17,169 nucleotides of DNA from a bacterium (GCA_030672255.1 DAOVGU010000055.1:1-17169); one strand, 5' to 3'. Shown: positions 9,687 to 15,720, counted from the stretch's first letter. Made by a program: numbers and translations. Notes: generated from the letters alone by a model not told the origin.

Positions 9687-10094
9687 ATGGAAGAAGAAGC
9701 GGTCGTTCTTGAGGTTAAGGATAAAAAAGCAAAAATAGAGATTAAAAGAAGTGGGTCTTGCCGAGGGTGTAGGCTCTGTTCCTCGGATCCATGTGGAATG
9801 ATGGTTACCGAGGTAGAAGACCCAATAGGAGTAAAAGGAGGGGATAGAGTGCAGGTAGAGATTCCTGACAAAGATTTCCTAAAAGCAGCCTTCATTCTCT
9901 ATCTTCTACCCGCATCAGGATTAATTATTGGTGCTTTTATTGGCTCTAAACTTAACCCTCAAAAAGCAGCAGGTATCTTCGGCGGATTTATTGGACTTGC
10001 TCTTTCCCTTGTTTTTGTTCATTATTACGACAGAAAAATGAGCCATCGAAAAAGTCTTTACTCACGAATTACCAAAGTTCTCAAAGGGAGTTAA
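9687..10094 (+). CDS. RseC/MucC-family membrane protein
   Basis: This 135-residue protein has the RseC layout. An N-terminal soluble segment carries four cysteines (SGSCRGCRLCSSDPCG, residues about 23-38) suited to an Fe-S cluster. VQVEIPDKDFLKAAFILYLLPASGLIIGA leads into two membrane helices, and a basic tail follows. RseC proteins occur as sigma-E regulators and, in anaerobes, near Rnf and SoxR-reducing complexes. This is the only convincing plus-strand gene in the window. It diverges from the thioredoxin/DsbD-like gene and converges with the TSUP-like gene, which supports a membrane redox role but not a precise function. I see no strong hairpin terminator in the 40 bases after its stop. 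Confidence 0.9.
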   Translation: MEEEAVVLEVKDKKAKIEIKRSGSCRGCRLCSSDPCGMMVTEVEDPIGVKGGDRVQVEIPDKDFLKAAFILYLLPASGLIIGAFIGSKLNPQKAAGIFGGFIGLALSLVFVHYYDRKMSHRKSLYSRITKVLKGS

Positions 10095-10134
10095 AAGAGT
10101 CAAGCATTTTTTTCAAAAATAATCTAATTTTAAA

Positions 10135-10650
10135 TCATAAACTTTTTAAAGTCTTTATAATAGTAAATAGCCCCAGAACTATGGTAAGTGCAGCAATTGC
10201 TAATTTCAATTTTTTTATACTTATCTTTTTTACACTTATAACAGAGAAAGGAACCGAAAAAATAGCCCCAACAATAATAAACGGAGCCAATTTCCAATCA
10301 AGAGGGTTTTTTGAAATAAGGATATAGGTAATTACTCCCACCAAACAGGTTAAACCTTCAGCTAAAGATGTAATTCCAACTGCACTTTTGCTCTCTACGC
10401 CGGATAAAATCTGCCCACCGGTTACTACTGGACCGTATCCTCCCCCGGATACAGAAGGTTTTCTAATTACTGCTTTTTCTTCTCCACCCTGGATATAAAA
10501 ACACCTATAAAGTTCATAACCTCTCACTGTTAATAACTCTACGAACCTATAAAGATCCTCTTTTTCTGCAGATACCACTATCTTAACAAGTTCACCTCTT
10601 TTTGCCTTCCATATCCAGTGTTCCAGAGTATTCTTAGGCCAAATATTCAT
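10135..10650 (-). CDS. Half-length TSUP (TauE/SafE-like) membrane protein with N-terminal soluble domain
   Basis: Residues about 1-65 form a soluble segment (GELVKIVVSAEKEDLYRFVELLTVRGYELYRCF) that I cannot assign. Residues 66-171 resemble one half-repeat of the TSUP/TauE family: GGGYGPVVTGGQILSGVESKS, then AVGITSLAEGLTCLVGVITYI, then DWKLAPFIIVGAIFSVPFSV, ending in a helix like the family's LxLxLGLxxLxK. Full TSUP transporters carry two such halves over about 250 residues; this has one, so a dimer would be needed. TSUP members export sulfite, sulfonates or other sulfur anions, but the substrate here is unknown. The start has a good AGGAGG six bases upstream. Regulation probably involves the palindromes at 10666-10708 and an Rrf2 protein whose remnant lies next door. 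Confidence 0.75.
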   Translation of the reverse strand: MNIWPKNTLEHWIWKAKRGELVKIVVSAEKEDLYRFVELLTVRGYELYRCFYIQGGEEKAVIRKPSVSGGGYGPVVTGGQILSGVESKSAVGITSLAEGLTCLVGVITYILISKNPLDWKLAPFIIVGAIFSVPFSVISVKKISIKKLKLAIAALTIVLGLFTIIKTLKSL

Positions 10651-10665
10651 ATTGCCTCCTGGTAA

Positions 10666-10708
10666 TTAAGTACTTAACAAACATTATAATGTCCATCTAC
10701 TAAGTAGA
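10666..10708 (-). promoter_or_regulatory. Promoter and palindromic operators upstream of the TSUP-like gene
   Basis: TATAAT on the minus strand (10688-10683) is a perfect -10. The perfect palindrome TCTACTTAGTAGA (10708-10696) occupies the -35 region, where no consensus -35 is present. A second perfect palindrome, TTAAGTACTTAA (10677-10666), falls near the predicted start point. This is typical of a repressor-controlled promoter. The regulator may be of the Rrf2 family because an Rrf2 remnant is adjacent. Confidence 0.65.
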
Positions 10709-10723
10709 CTTTATATTAAAAAA

Positions 10724-10966
10724 TTATTTCTTCCTTATTATCTTTACTCTTTTCTTAAGCGCCCCTTTCGTTCTCTTGCAAACATCAGCAAAAGTGAGTC
10801 CTTCTAAGATTTTGGCGATAGCATTTCGGACATCTAACATTACACTACGAAGCCCACAGTTCTTCTCTTCAGGACAACTTATGTGTGCCCATTCACTTAC
10901 ACAGCTCAACGGGGCAAGGGGTCCATCTATTATACGAATTACCTGAGCAAATGTCGATATGGTCGT
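10724..10966 (-). pseudogene. C-terminal remnant of an Rrf2-family regulator
   Basis: The frame reads FAQVIRIIDGPLAP, then LSCVSEWAHISCPEEKNCGLRSV, then MLDVRNAIAKILEGLTFADV, which is the C-terminal half of an Rrf2 protein including its three regulatory cysteines. The DNA-binding N-terminal half is missing. Similarity starts at about 10966, exactly where the 48-bp direct repeat begins (10967), so the repeat and the adjoining nucleotidyltransferase/HEPN cassette appear to have replaced the front of the gene. The frame stays open upstream without an ATG. A TTG at 10909 could start a 61-residue peptide, but it would lack the DNA-binding helices. It lies 74 bases from the TSUP-like start, suggesting the original pair was a regulator and its target. 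Confidence 0.8.
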
Positions 10967-11014
10967 ATTGCTTATTTTCTTTTTCTGGAGTAGAATAAAT
11001 GATGTTGCGATGAA
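10967..11014. repeat. 48-bp direct repeat, copy 1, flanking the MNT/HEPN pair
   Basis: Matches 11852-11899 at 47 of 48 bases in the same orientation (the difference is G versus A in TAGAAT/TAAAAT). It lies 31 bases after the HEPN stop codon and abuts the truncated Rrf2 gene. Confidence 0.92.
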
Positions 11015-11045
11015 AATAAATAGGAGATAGTTATGGAGAAGAAGA

Positions 11046-11426
11046 TTAAGGGATCACGAAATAACGCCGGATGACTTTTCGTACCTCCTCCATAATTTCG
11101 ATGCACTTAACAGCCTCTTCCTTTGTTACATCAAGGCCAGGATACCGGACCTCTATAGCATAAGTGGATAGTTTAATCAATACATCTCTATAGTCTTTAA
11201 GTTCCGGAATAAAATTAACACATTGCTCGCGTAATATGTCGGGGTCGTGGATTTTTTCAAATTCAACCTCATTCTCTTGTAAAACTGCTTTCAGATATTT
11301 TTCAATACATTGCTGGGCGTGGAAAGAGGATGTTTCGAGGGCTGGTGGGTCGGATTTAAATTCGCGAATGGTCACTAAATAATCTTGTTCGGCCTTTGCA
11401 ATCCACTCTTCTGTGAGTTTCTTCAT
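11046..11426 (-). CDS. HEPN-domain protein (partner of MNT nucleotidyltransferase)
   Basis: This 126-residue all-helical protein has the HEPN pattern: WIAKAEQDYLVTIREF, then FHAQQCIEKYLKAVLQ, then a charged helix, then LSTYAIEVRYPG and EEAVKCIEIMEEVRKVIRR. Such proteins pair with small nucleotidyltransferases in toxin-antitoxin-like modules; here they overlap through ATGA (11423-11426). The RX4-6H ribonuclease motif of active HEPN toxins is not visible: the expected region reads EVRYPGLDVTKEE with no histidine. It may therefore act through binding, or belong to the non-catalytic HEPN group. Confidence 0.88.
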   Translation of the reverse strand: MKKLTEEWIAKAEQDYLVTIREFKSDPPALETSSFHAQQCIEKYLKAVLQENEVEFEKIHDPDILREQCVNFIPELKDYRDVLIKLSTYAIEVRYPGLDVTKEEAVKCIEIMEEVRKVIRRYFVIP

Positions 11427-11749
11427 AAAGTGATTCCTTTTTGGACAATTTGCTTTACGAAGAAGTCACCCAGTTTGACCCTTTCCTCAACTTGTTGGGG
11501 AGTTCGGACAATGATATCTACAGAAATAGGGCTTCTCAGTTCTCTGCGGATAAGGAATGCCTGTTCTTTCACAGAAATACTTGTATCCATTATTATAAAA
11601 AGGTCTATGTCGCTTCCTTTGGCGGATTTCCCATAGGTATTAGAACCGAAGAGGATTATCTTTTGGGGATTAAATTTTCTTTTAATTTCTTCCGCTAATG
11701 CTATTATTATTTGTGAGTTGTTTGAATGTTTCTTTCTATTCTCAACCAT
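11423..11749 (-). CDS. MNT-family minimal nucleotidyltransferase
   Basis: This 108-residue polymerase-beta-fold protein has the complete active-site pattern GSx10DxD in KIILFGSNTYGKSAKGSDID; the third carboxylate is plausible in SVDIIV. In characterised MNT/HEPN systems the MNT partner AMPylates the HEPN toxin and neutralises it. Its stop overlaps the HEPN start by four bases, so the two are translationally coupled. A promoter candidate lies about 70-100 bases upstream (11819-11848). The pair is bracketed by 48-bp direct repeats, and the surrounding genes have unrelated roles, suggesting it arrived as a cassette. Confidence 0.93.
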   Translation of the reverse strand: MVENRKKHSNNSQIIIALAEEIKRKFNPQKIILFGSNTYGKSAKGSDIDLFIIMDTSISVKEQAFLIRRELRSPISVDIIVRTPQQVEERVKLGDFFVKQIVQKGITL

Positions 11750-11818
11750 AAATTTTAAGTATCTTATTAGCCAAAAATAATCAAGTCTCTGTCAACCTGC
11801 TACATCTCACTGCACTGA

Positions 11819-11848
11819 AGCATAGCACCTTTTTTCATTAGAAGTCAA
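11819..11848 (-). promoter_or_regulatory. Promoter candidate for the MNT/HEPN pair
   Basis: On the minus strand TTGACT (11848-11843) and TATGCT (11824-11819) are 18 bases apart, and the start codon of the MNT gene is about 70 bases further on. The -35 begins just after the upstream 48-bp repeat, so the cassette between the repeats seems to carry its own promoter. Confidence 0.5.
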
Positions 11849-11851
11849 GTA

Positions 11852-11899
11852 ATTGCTTATTTTCTTTTTCTGGAGTAAAATAAATGATGTTGCGATGAA
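11852..11899. repeat. 48-bp direct repeat, copy 2, flanking the MNT/HEPN pair
   Basis: Second copy of 10967-11014, offset by 885 bases in the same orientation (47/48 identical). It ends 26 bases before the end of the upstream CcdA/DsbD-like gene. Confidence 0.92.
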
Positions 11900-11925
11900 G
11901 CGGTTGGTAAAGTGAGGATTAATAA

Positions 11926-12609
11926 TTAATGTGAAGGGGGGAAGGAAATGAAAAAGATTTTAATCATCATTCCTATCCCAAGATAGATCAATATCAGCCC
12001 GCATATGCATCTGAATGCTTTATAGATTAAAGGCTTCTTAACTAAAAATGATGAAGCTCCACCGGCCAGAGACCCAAACAAGATTAAGGGTGAGATAAGA
12101 GTTCCCGCCCCAAAGGTTAAGCCTAAGAGGATGCCGTCCAGGAAGTTCTTAGAAGTAAAGGCAATATAGGTAAGCACCCCGAACAAAGGCATACAAGGGG
12201 TTATCCCAACTAAGAACCCCAATAGAATCATCCCCTTTGTGCCCTCTAAATGAATATATTTAGATAAGGATTGGCAAATATGCAGATGTGGAGATTTCCC
12301 GATAAGGATAATCATTCCCAATGATAATATAAAGGTACTTGCCAAAATATGGATAATTAATCCAGCTTTACTTCCGTAAAAGATTCGAATCAAGTATTGG
12401 CCCAGGGTGGCGCTGATAAGGCTCAATATCACATAAGGAACTATCCGTGAAATGGAAAAGGCTAAAGTAGCCTTTAGCCCTTCAAGCCAGCCTTTTTGGG
12501 TGGCCGCGATGTAGGGAATTAATATCGGGGCACAAAAGAATAAACATGGCCCCCAGCTCAATGCGAAACCCATAATGAATACATCTATATATACCTTCAT
12601 ATACGGCAT
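11926..12609 (-). CDS. CcdA/DsbD-like (DsbD_2, formerly UreH-type) membrane protein
   Basis: This 227-residue protein has six predicted membrane helices in two related halves. The first helix holds WGPCLFFCAPILIPY and the fourth GITPCMPLFGVLTYIAF, the paired proline-cysteine motifs that in CcdA/DsbD pass electrons from cytosolic thioredoxin outward. It lies 17 bases after hypA in the maturation-protease/hypA run, so it is probably co-transcribed and serves hydrogenase or cytochrome biogenesis, although metal or sulfur export has also been suggested for the DsbD_2 group. MKVYID (residue 4) is an equally good start. It is the second DsbD-like protein in the window and lacks the thioredoxin domain of the one at 8163-9551. 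Confidence 0.85.
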   Translation of the reverse strand: MPYMKVYIDVFIMGFALSWGPCLFFCAPILIPYIAATQKGWLEGLKATLAFSISRIVPYVILSLISATLGQYLIRIFYGSKAGLIIHILASTFILSLGMIILIGKSPHLHICQSLSKYIHLEGTKGMILLGFLVGITPCMPLFGVLTYIAFTSKNFLDGILLGLTFGAGTLISPLILFGSLAGGASSFLVKKPLIYKAFRCICGLILIYLGIGMMIKIFFISFPPSH

Positions 12610-12626
12610 AATAAATCAACAATACC

Positions 12627-12974
12627 CTACTCCCCTTCAATGCTTTCGATGTAGGTATCCTTACCCGCAATAACCTCTAAGTTACTACTACCGCAGAAAG
12701 GACAAAGAGGGTTAAAACTATCCTCTACCACTTCTCTTTTGCAATCTCCGCACCTTAACTTTGTAGTCTCCGGGATAAAGTCCACCTTTGCTCCTTTAAC
12801 AACGCTGTTTTGAGGTAGAATGTGGTCGAGGAAGCTATGTCTTAAAAAATCAATCTTAATTCCCGAGGCCTCCCCTACCCTAATCGTAATCTTGGAGACC
12901 TTTTTAAGTCCATTCTTTTTGGCCTCGCTCTTAATCACTTCAAATAGCTCTAATGCCTCTCCTAATTCATGCAT
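12627..12974 (-). CDS. hypA: HypA, nickel-delivery zinc protein for hydrogenase
   Basis: HypA inserts nickel into the hydrogenase large subunit, usually with HypB. This protein begins MHELGEALELF, with the nickel-binding MHE triad, and has the zinc site CGDC...CPFCG (two CxxC pairs about 20 residues apart) followed by SSNLEVIAGKDTYIESIE. The length is 115 residues, as usual. Its ATG overlaps the stop of the protease gene in a TAATG junction. No hypB lies nearby. Confidence 0.96.
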   Translation of the reverse strand: MHELGEALELFEVIKSEAKKNGLKKVSKITIRVGEASGIKIDFLRHSFLDHILPQNSVVKGAKVDFIPETTKLRCGDCKREVVEDSFNPLCPFCGSSNLEVIAGKDTYIESIEGE

Positions 12975-13573
12975 TATATGTTCGGACTATCTTCTTCAGC
13001 GGCACGCTTGATTTCCCCAGCGAGGAAATCTGCGCTCTCGTTCCTCCTCGCTCGTCCTTCGGACACCGTGCCCGCTCGTCGGTAACAAGGCACGCCTCCA
13101 GAAATAGTCCTTACATTGGTGACAATAGAATTGATACTTTTCTTTACTTCAGGGGACATCCTTTTCCCAAAACCAATATTTTTTGGCTGAATTCCCAAAA
13201 GAAAGATATTAGCTTTAGTCTCCTTCTTCAGGTACTCTATTGTTAATTTCAAAGAAGCATTGTGCGTAGAGAAACTCTCCTCTTTCAGATTTTCTGCTTC
13301 GATAATTTCCACACTTCCCGCTGGTTTCCCTAAATTAACCGCATCAACCAATAGTATAACATCAGGCTTATGTCCAACAATCTTTTGCAGGAAATTCTCG
13401 GGAACCGCACCCACATCTATTAAACACAGTTGAGAGTTTCTCTCTAAACTCTTAACTTTAAACTTTAAACTCTTTATCAGTTCCGGACCTGCTCCATCAT
13501 CTCCTCTGAGGGTATTTCCAATCCCGACAATAACAATCTTACCCTTGAGTCTTAGGGGGTCAGGTCTCAACAT
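12974..13573 (-). CDS. HycI-type hydrogenase maturation protease with repeat-derived ends
   Basis: This endopeptidase removes the C-terminal peptide of a [NiFe]-hydrogenase large subunit after nickel insertion. IVIVGIGNTLRGDDGAGPELI (residues about 13-33), VILLVDAVNLG and STHNASLKLTIEYL with FLLGIQPKNIGFG mark the HycI (group 4) branch, with the metal-binding Asp and His residues present. The 199 residues compare with about 155 for the family. The extra length is repeat DNA: residues 1-6 lie in the terminal repeat of the 13556-13766 element, about residues 33-49 come from a heptanucleotide array, and the last 40 or so (VPCYRRAGTVSEGRARRNES and onward) from the 12980-13110 repeat. No Shine-Dalgarno sequence precedes the ATG, which itself sits in the terminal repeat. 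It overlaps hypA by one base. The catalytic core looks intact. Confidence 0.92.
   Translation of the reverse strand: MLRPDPLRLKGKIVIVGIGNTLRGDDGAGPELIKSLKFKVKSLERNSQLCLIDVGAVPENFLQKIVGHKPDVILLVDAVNLGKPAGSVEIIEAENLKEESFSTHNASLKLTIEYLKKETKANIFLLGIQPKNIGFGKRMSPEVKKSINSIVTNVRTISGGVPCYRRAGTVSEGRARRNESADFLAGEIKRAAEEDSPNI
12980..13110. repeat. Second, shorter copy of the 5657-5876 element, forming the 3' end of the protease gene
   Basis: Positions 13035-13093 match 5738-5680 in inverted orientation at 57 of 59 bases. The outer arms are partly inverted (TTCGGACTAT near 12981 against GGACTATTTC read inward from 13110). The element is about 90 bases shorter than the nifU-sufB copy and stays open in the protease frame, supplying its C-terminal tail. 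Confidence 0.85.
13428..13476. repeat. Imperfect heptanucleotide array inside the protease gene
   Basis: Seven units in strict 7-base phase (AGTTGAG, AGTTTCT, CTCTAAA, CTCTTAA, CTTTAAA, CTTTAAA, CTCTTTA). They encode the lysine/serine-rich LIKSLKFKVKSLERNSQL stretch, placed after the first helix (GAGPELI) and before the CLIDVG strand. The first unit equals that of the hypF arrays. Confidence 0.7.
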
Positions 13574-13766
13574 TTGACAATTTATTTAGATGGAAACTAT
13601 TTTTTAATTTATACAGATGTAAGAGGTAATAGTGAACTAATACAGTTAGGTTTATGAACATTTGCTGTGAGTACCCCTGGTTTAATCAGGAGCTGCTCGC
13701 ATATTGCTACTGAAGATAGCGTAGAATATAGTAGCGCAATTTTGTCAAATGTTGAGACCTGACCCC
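13556..13766. mobile_element. 211-bp MITE-like element with perfect 25-bp terminal inverted repeats
   Basis: Positions 13556-13580 and 13742-13766 are exact reverse complements over 25 bases (outer end GGGGTCAGGTCTCAACATTT). The element fits precisely between the ferredoxin stop codon (13768) and the protease gene, whose ATG lies inside the left terminal repeat. The interior encodes no protein and includes the second copy of the two-hairpin repeat (13674-13740). No transposase is present, so it would be non-autonomous. The terminal sequence reminds me of elements moved by REP-associated Y1 transposases, but that is recollection only. Confidence 0.85.
13674..13740. repeat. Two-hairpin dispersed repeat, copy 2, inside the 211-bp element
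   Basis: CCCCTGGTT/AATCAGGAG followed by a 38-base hairpin with arms ATTGC/GCAAT and TACT/AGTA (13703-13740). It is homologous to the minus-strand copy at 8141-8073. The arm pair A-T in copy 1 is G-C here, consistent with structure being conserved. Confidence 0.75.
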
Positions 13767-13767
13767 T

Positions 13768-14391
13768 TTAACGTTTACCATACTGGTCAAGAAGCAGGAC
13801 CTCATGGCGGCATCGCGGGCACAAAATACGAAAGATGTCAGAGCGGGTGAGGCTGGTAGGAACTTTGGAAGGAGTCTCTTCTTTTGCTATTTTTAGCTCT
13901 TTTTGAGCGGTTAAGATTAAAGGGAAATTGCTATAGGCTAAAGGACCCAACTTCTTTACTAACCACAAAAGGTGCTTTCTGGTTCCAATAATCCGGCCAC
14001 ATCTATCACAAATAAGGAGTTCCTTTTTCTGTTCAGAGAAAAGTTCTTTTCGGTCAAAGACAGCCAAATCATATTCCTCGGTTAAATGAACACCTTTTTC
14101 GGTAAGGCAGTTGGCTTCACATTGACCACAGAAGATACACTGATCGTAATGCCAGATAATTCTTCTGGTAGCAGTCTTTGGCTCATCGATTAGCTCAATG
14201 GCATGAGAAGGACAGACTTCTACACAGGCGCCACAGCCAACGCACCAGTCATCATCAGGAACCGGCTTTCCCCGGAATTTCTCAGGCGGTTTGTGAGGCA
14301 CAAAAGGGAATCTGGTTGTGTAATGCCCTTTAAATAAAGCGGTAAAGGCCTCTTTAAGAACTCTAAACTGGAATAAACTTGGTAATTTCAT
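13768..14391 (-). CDS. Group 4 hydrogenase ferredoxin subunit (HycF/EchF/MbhN/NuoI-like)
   Basis: This 207-residue protein has two 4Fe-4S motifs, CVGCGACVEVCPSHAIEL (about residues 50-67) and CIFCGQCEANCLTEKGVHLTEE (about 85-106), in the NuoI arrangement. A C-terminal extension follows with two CxxC pairs (CDRCG near 128 and CPRCR near 193), a probable zinc or rubredoxin-like site found in HycF-type subunits. It would carry electrons between ferredoxin or formate dehydrogenase and the NiFe subunits. The N-terminus (FKGHYTTRFPFVPHKPPEKFRGKP) matches the family. It lies between mrpG and the maturation protease in one orientation. The large and small hydrogenase subunits are not in the window and probably lie beyond the right edge. 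Confidence 0.92.
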   Translation of the reverse strand: MKLPSLFQFRVLKEAFTALFKGHYTTRFPFVPHKPPEKFRGKPVPDDDWCVGCGACVEVCPSHAIELIDEPKTATRRIIWHYDQCIFCGQCEANCLTEKGVHLTEEYDLAVFDRKELFSEQKKELLICDRCGRIIGTRKHLLWLVKKLGPLAYSNFPLILTAQKELKIAKEETPSKVPTSLTRSDIFRILCPRCRHEVLLLDQYGKR

Positions 14392-14410
14392 ACACTAATT
14401 GTCGCTGGTT

Positions 14411-14540
14411 TGTCATTGCGAGCCCGGAGGGCGTGGCAATCTCATGAGATTGCGGAGCCTGTTCCGAGCCTGTCATTGAGATTGCTTCGGGATTTTATCC
14501 CTCGCAATGACAAGCGAAGAATCCCACTCCTCGCAATGAC
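14411..14540. repeat. Mosaic of TGTCATTGCGAG palindromic repeats between mrpG and the ferredoxin gene
   Basis: TGTCATTGCGAG at 14411-14422 is matched by its complement CTCGCAATGACA at 14501-14512 and again by CTCGCAATGAC at 14530-14540. A second partial start, TGTCATTGAG, is at 14471. The inner palindrome GCAATCTCATGAGATTGC lies at 14436-14453. The same family is inserted inside hypF (2938-3012). The 156-base gap between genes is almost entirely this repeat. Confidence 0.88.
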
Positions 14541-14547
14541 GTCTACG

Positions 14548-14877
14548 CTAATCTGCGTCCTCCTCGTATTTGTCACAGATACTCTTCTCCCACAGTTTAA
14601 CTCCAGATTTATGGGCTCCGCGAGCAAGCGCATGGGCAGCGGTGGGAGCGGTCAGGATGAGAAAGAGGATAATCAGCAAAGCCTTTATACCAGAGGGGCT
14701 CAATCCAGTGATGATAAAGACTCCGAACATTATCCCGCAAGTTCCTATGGTTACACACTTGGTGGCTGCCTGAAGCCGGTTATAAAGATCGGGAAACCTC
14801 ACCAGACCCAGACAACCAAAAAAGTCAAAGACGACCCCGGCTACTATAAAAATATAACCAATTATCTCATTCATCAA
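14548..14877 (-). CDS. MrpG/MnhG-type cation antiporter subunit
   Basis: This small membrane protein of 109 residues has three helices. The motif GCLGLVRFPDLYNRLQAATKCVTIGTCGI is diagnostic of MrpG/MnhG, and TAPTAAHALARGAHKSGVKLW closes the third helix as usual. It belongs to the Mrp-type Na+/H+ antiporter, here probably part of a hydrogenase-coupled ion pump like MbhC. It overlaps mrpF by 11 bases. Two adjacent ATG codons are possible starts. Confidence 0.94.
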   Translation of the reverse strand: MMNEIIGYIFIVAGVVFDFFGCLGLVRFPDLYNRLQAATKCVTIGTCGIMFGVFIITGLSPSGIKALLIILFLILTAPTAAHALARGAHKSGVKLWEKSICDKYEEDAD

Positions 14878-15202
14878 AGCTCCTTCCTTCTAAATACTTT
14901 GATAGAGCCAATACCCCGATAAAACTTTGCAAGGCCCAGGCAATACCAATATCCAGATACCAGGGTCTTCCTGTAGCCAGACAAAGGATGGCGCAGAAAC
15001 CCACAATTAAAATTCCCAAGATATCCACCGATACCGCCCTATCCGCTGCTGTTGGGCCTTTTAGGATGCGGAAAAGACATAAAAAGGAACAGAGAAGAAG
15101 GATATAAAGACAGCGCACAAGGAAATTAAAAGGATGGATAAATATCCAGATTAGTATTGCCGCTAAGATAATTAGTCCTGTTAACCAGCGCAGAAACCTC
15201 AT
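14867..15202 (-). CDS. MrpF/MnhF-type cation antiporter subunit
   Basis: 111 residues with three membrane helices. The segment FRILKGPTAADRAVSVDILGI is the MrpF/MnhF signature, and the third helix (YLDIGIAWALQSFIGVLALSKYLEGR) is also typical. The first helix is longer than in stand-alone MrpF because of an N-terminal stretch MRFLRWLTGLIILAAILIW. Overlaps of 4 bases with mrpE and 11 with mrpG indicate coupled translation in the order E-F-G, the order in both Mrp operons and MbhA-C. Confidence 0.93.
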   Translation of the reverse strand: MRFLRWLTGLIILAAILIWIFIHPFNFLVRCLYILLLCSFLCLFRILKGPTAADRAVSVDILGILIVGFCAILCLATGRPWYLDIGIAWALQSFIGVLALSKYLEGRSFDE

Positions 15203-15720
15203 TCGAATATTCTCCTTAAGATTTTCTCGAATTTCTCCACAACAATTCTGGTAGCCCCCTCCACTCCTTTATCCTTTACATTAATCCAGTGAACGTATAA
15301 GTAGCCTTTTTCTTTATCCACATCCACACTTAACGTTCCCGGAGTAAGGGTGATGGAATTGGCTAAAAATGTTAGGGCAAGTTCAGTTTTCAGTTGCGTC
15401 TTTACCTTAACAATACCCGGATTTATGGGGAGGTCGGGATGACCTACCCGATAGGCAACATCAAAATTCGCTTTAAGACATTCCCATAAGAAAACGGGAA
15501 TATAATAGAGAAACCAGAGGTAGCGGACCGGCTGTTTAAATTCAGGAACTTTAGAAACAAACCCCGTTTTATTTCTTAACGGGGTAAACATATCCGAGGT
15601 TAAAAAGGCAACCAGTATTGCCACTCCAACTCCAACTATTAAAGAAAGTAATTCTACCGACCAGGTAAGTCCCAGCCAGACGATGAAAGCAACAATGAAA
15701 AGGACAATTTTTGTTTTCAT
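15199..15720 (-). CDS. MrpE/MnhE-type cation antiporter subunit
   Basis: 173 residues: two N-terminal membrane helices (VLFIVAFIVWLGLTWS and LIVGVGVAILVAFL) and a soluble domain. The soluble part has YIPVFLWECLKANFDVAYRVGHPDLPINPGIVKVKTQL followed by LTFLANSITLTPGTLSVDVD, both strongly conserved in MrpE. The C-terminus LYVHWINVKDKG is also standard. It overlaps mrpD and mrpF by four bases each (ATGA junctions). Confidence 0.95.
   Translation of the reverse strand: MKTKIVLFIVAFIVWLGLTWSVELLSLIVGVGVAILVAFLTSDMFTPLRNKTGFVSKVPEFKQPVRYLWFLYYIPVFLWECLKANFDVAYRVGHPDLPINPGIVKVKTQLKTELALTFLANSITLTPGTLSVDVDKEKGYLYVHWINVKDKGVEGATRIVVEKFEKILRRIFE

Noticed and set aside
10724..10909. A functional 61-residue protein starting at TTG 10909
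   Set aside because: It is the C-terminal half of an Rrf2 regulator without the DNA-binding domain, and its similarity continues upstream of the TTG, so it is a remnant.
14410..14922. A 170-codon plus-strand open frame over the repeat and mrpG
   Set aside because: It is antisense to a clear MrpG gene and its start lies in the palindromic repeat; the translation has no recognisable features.
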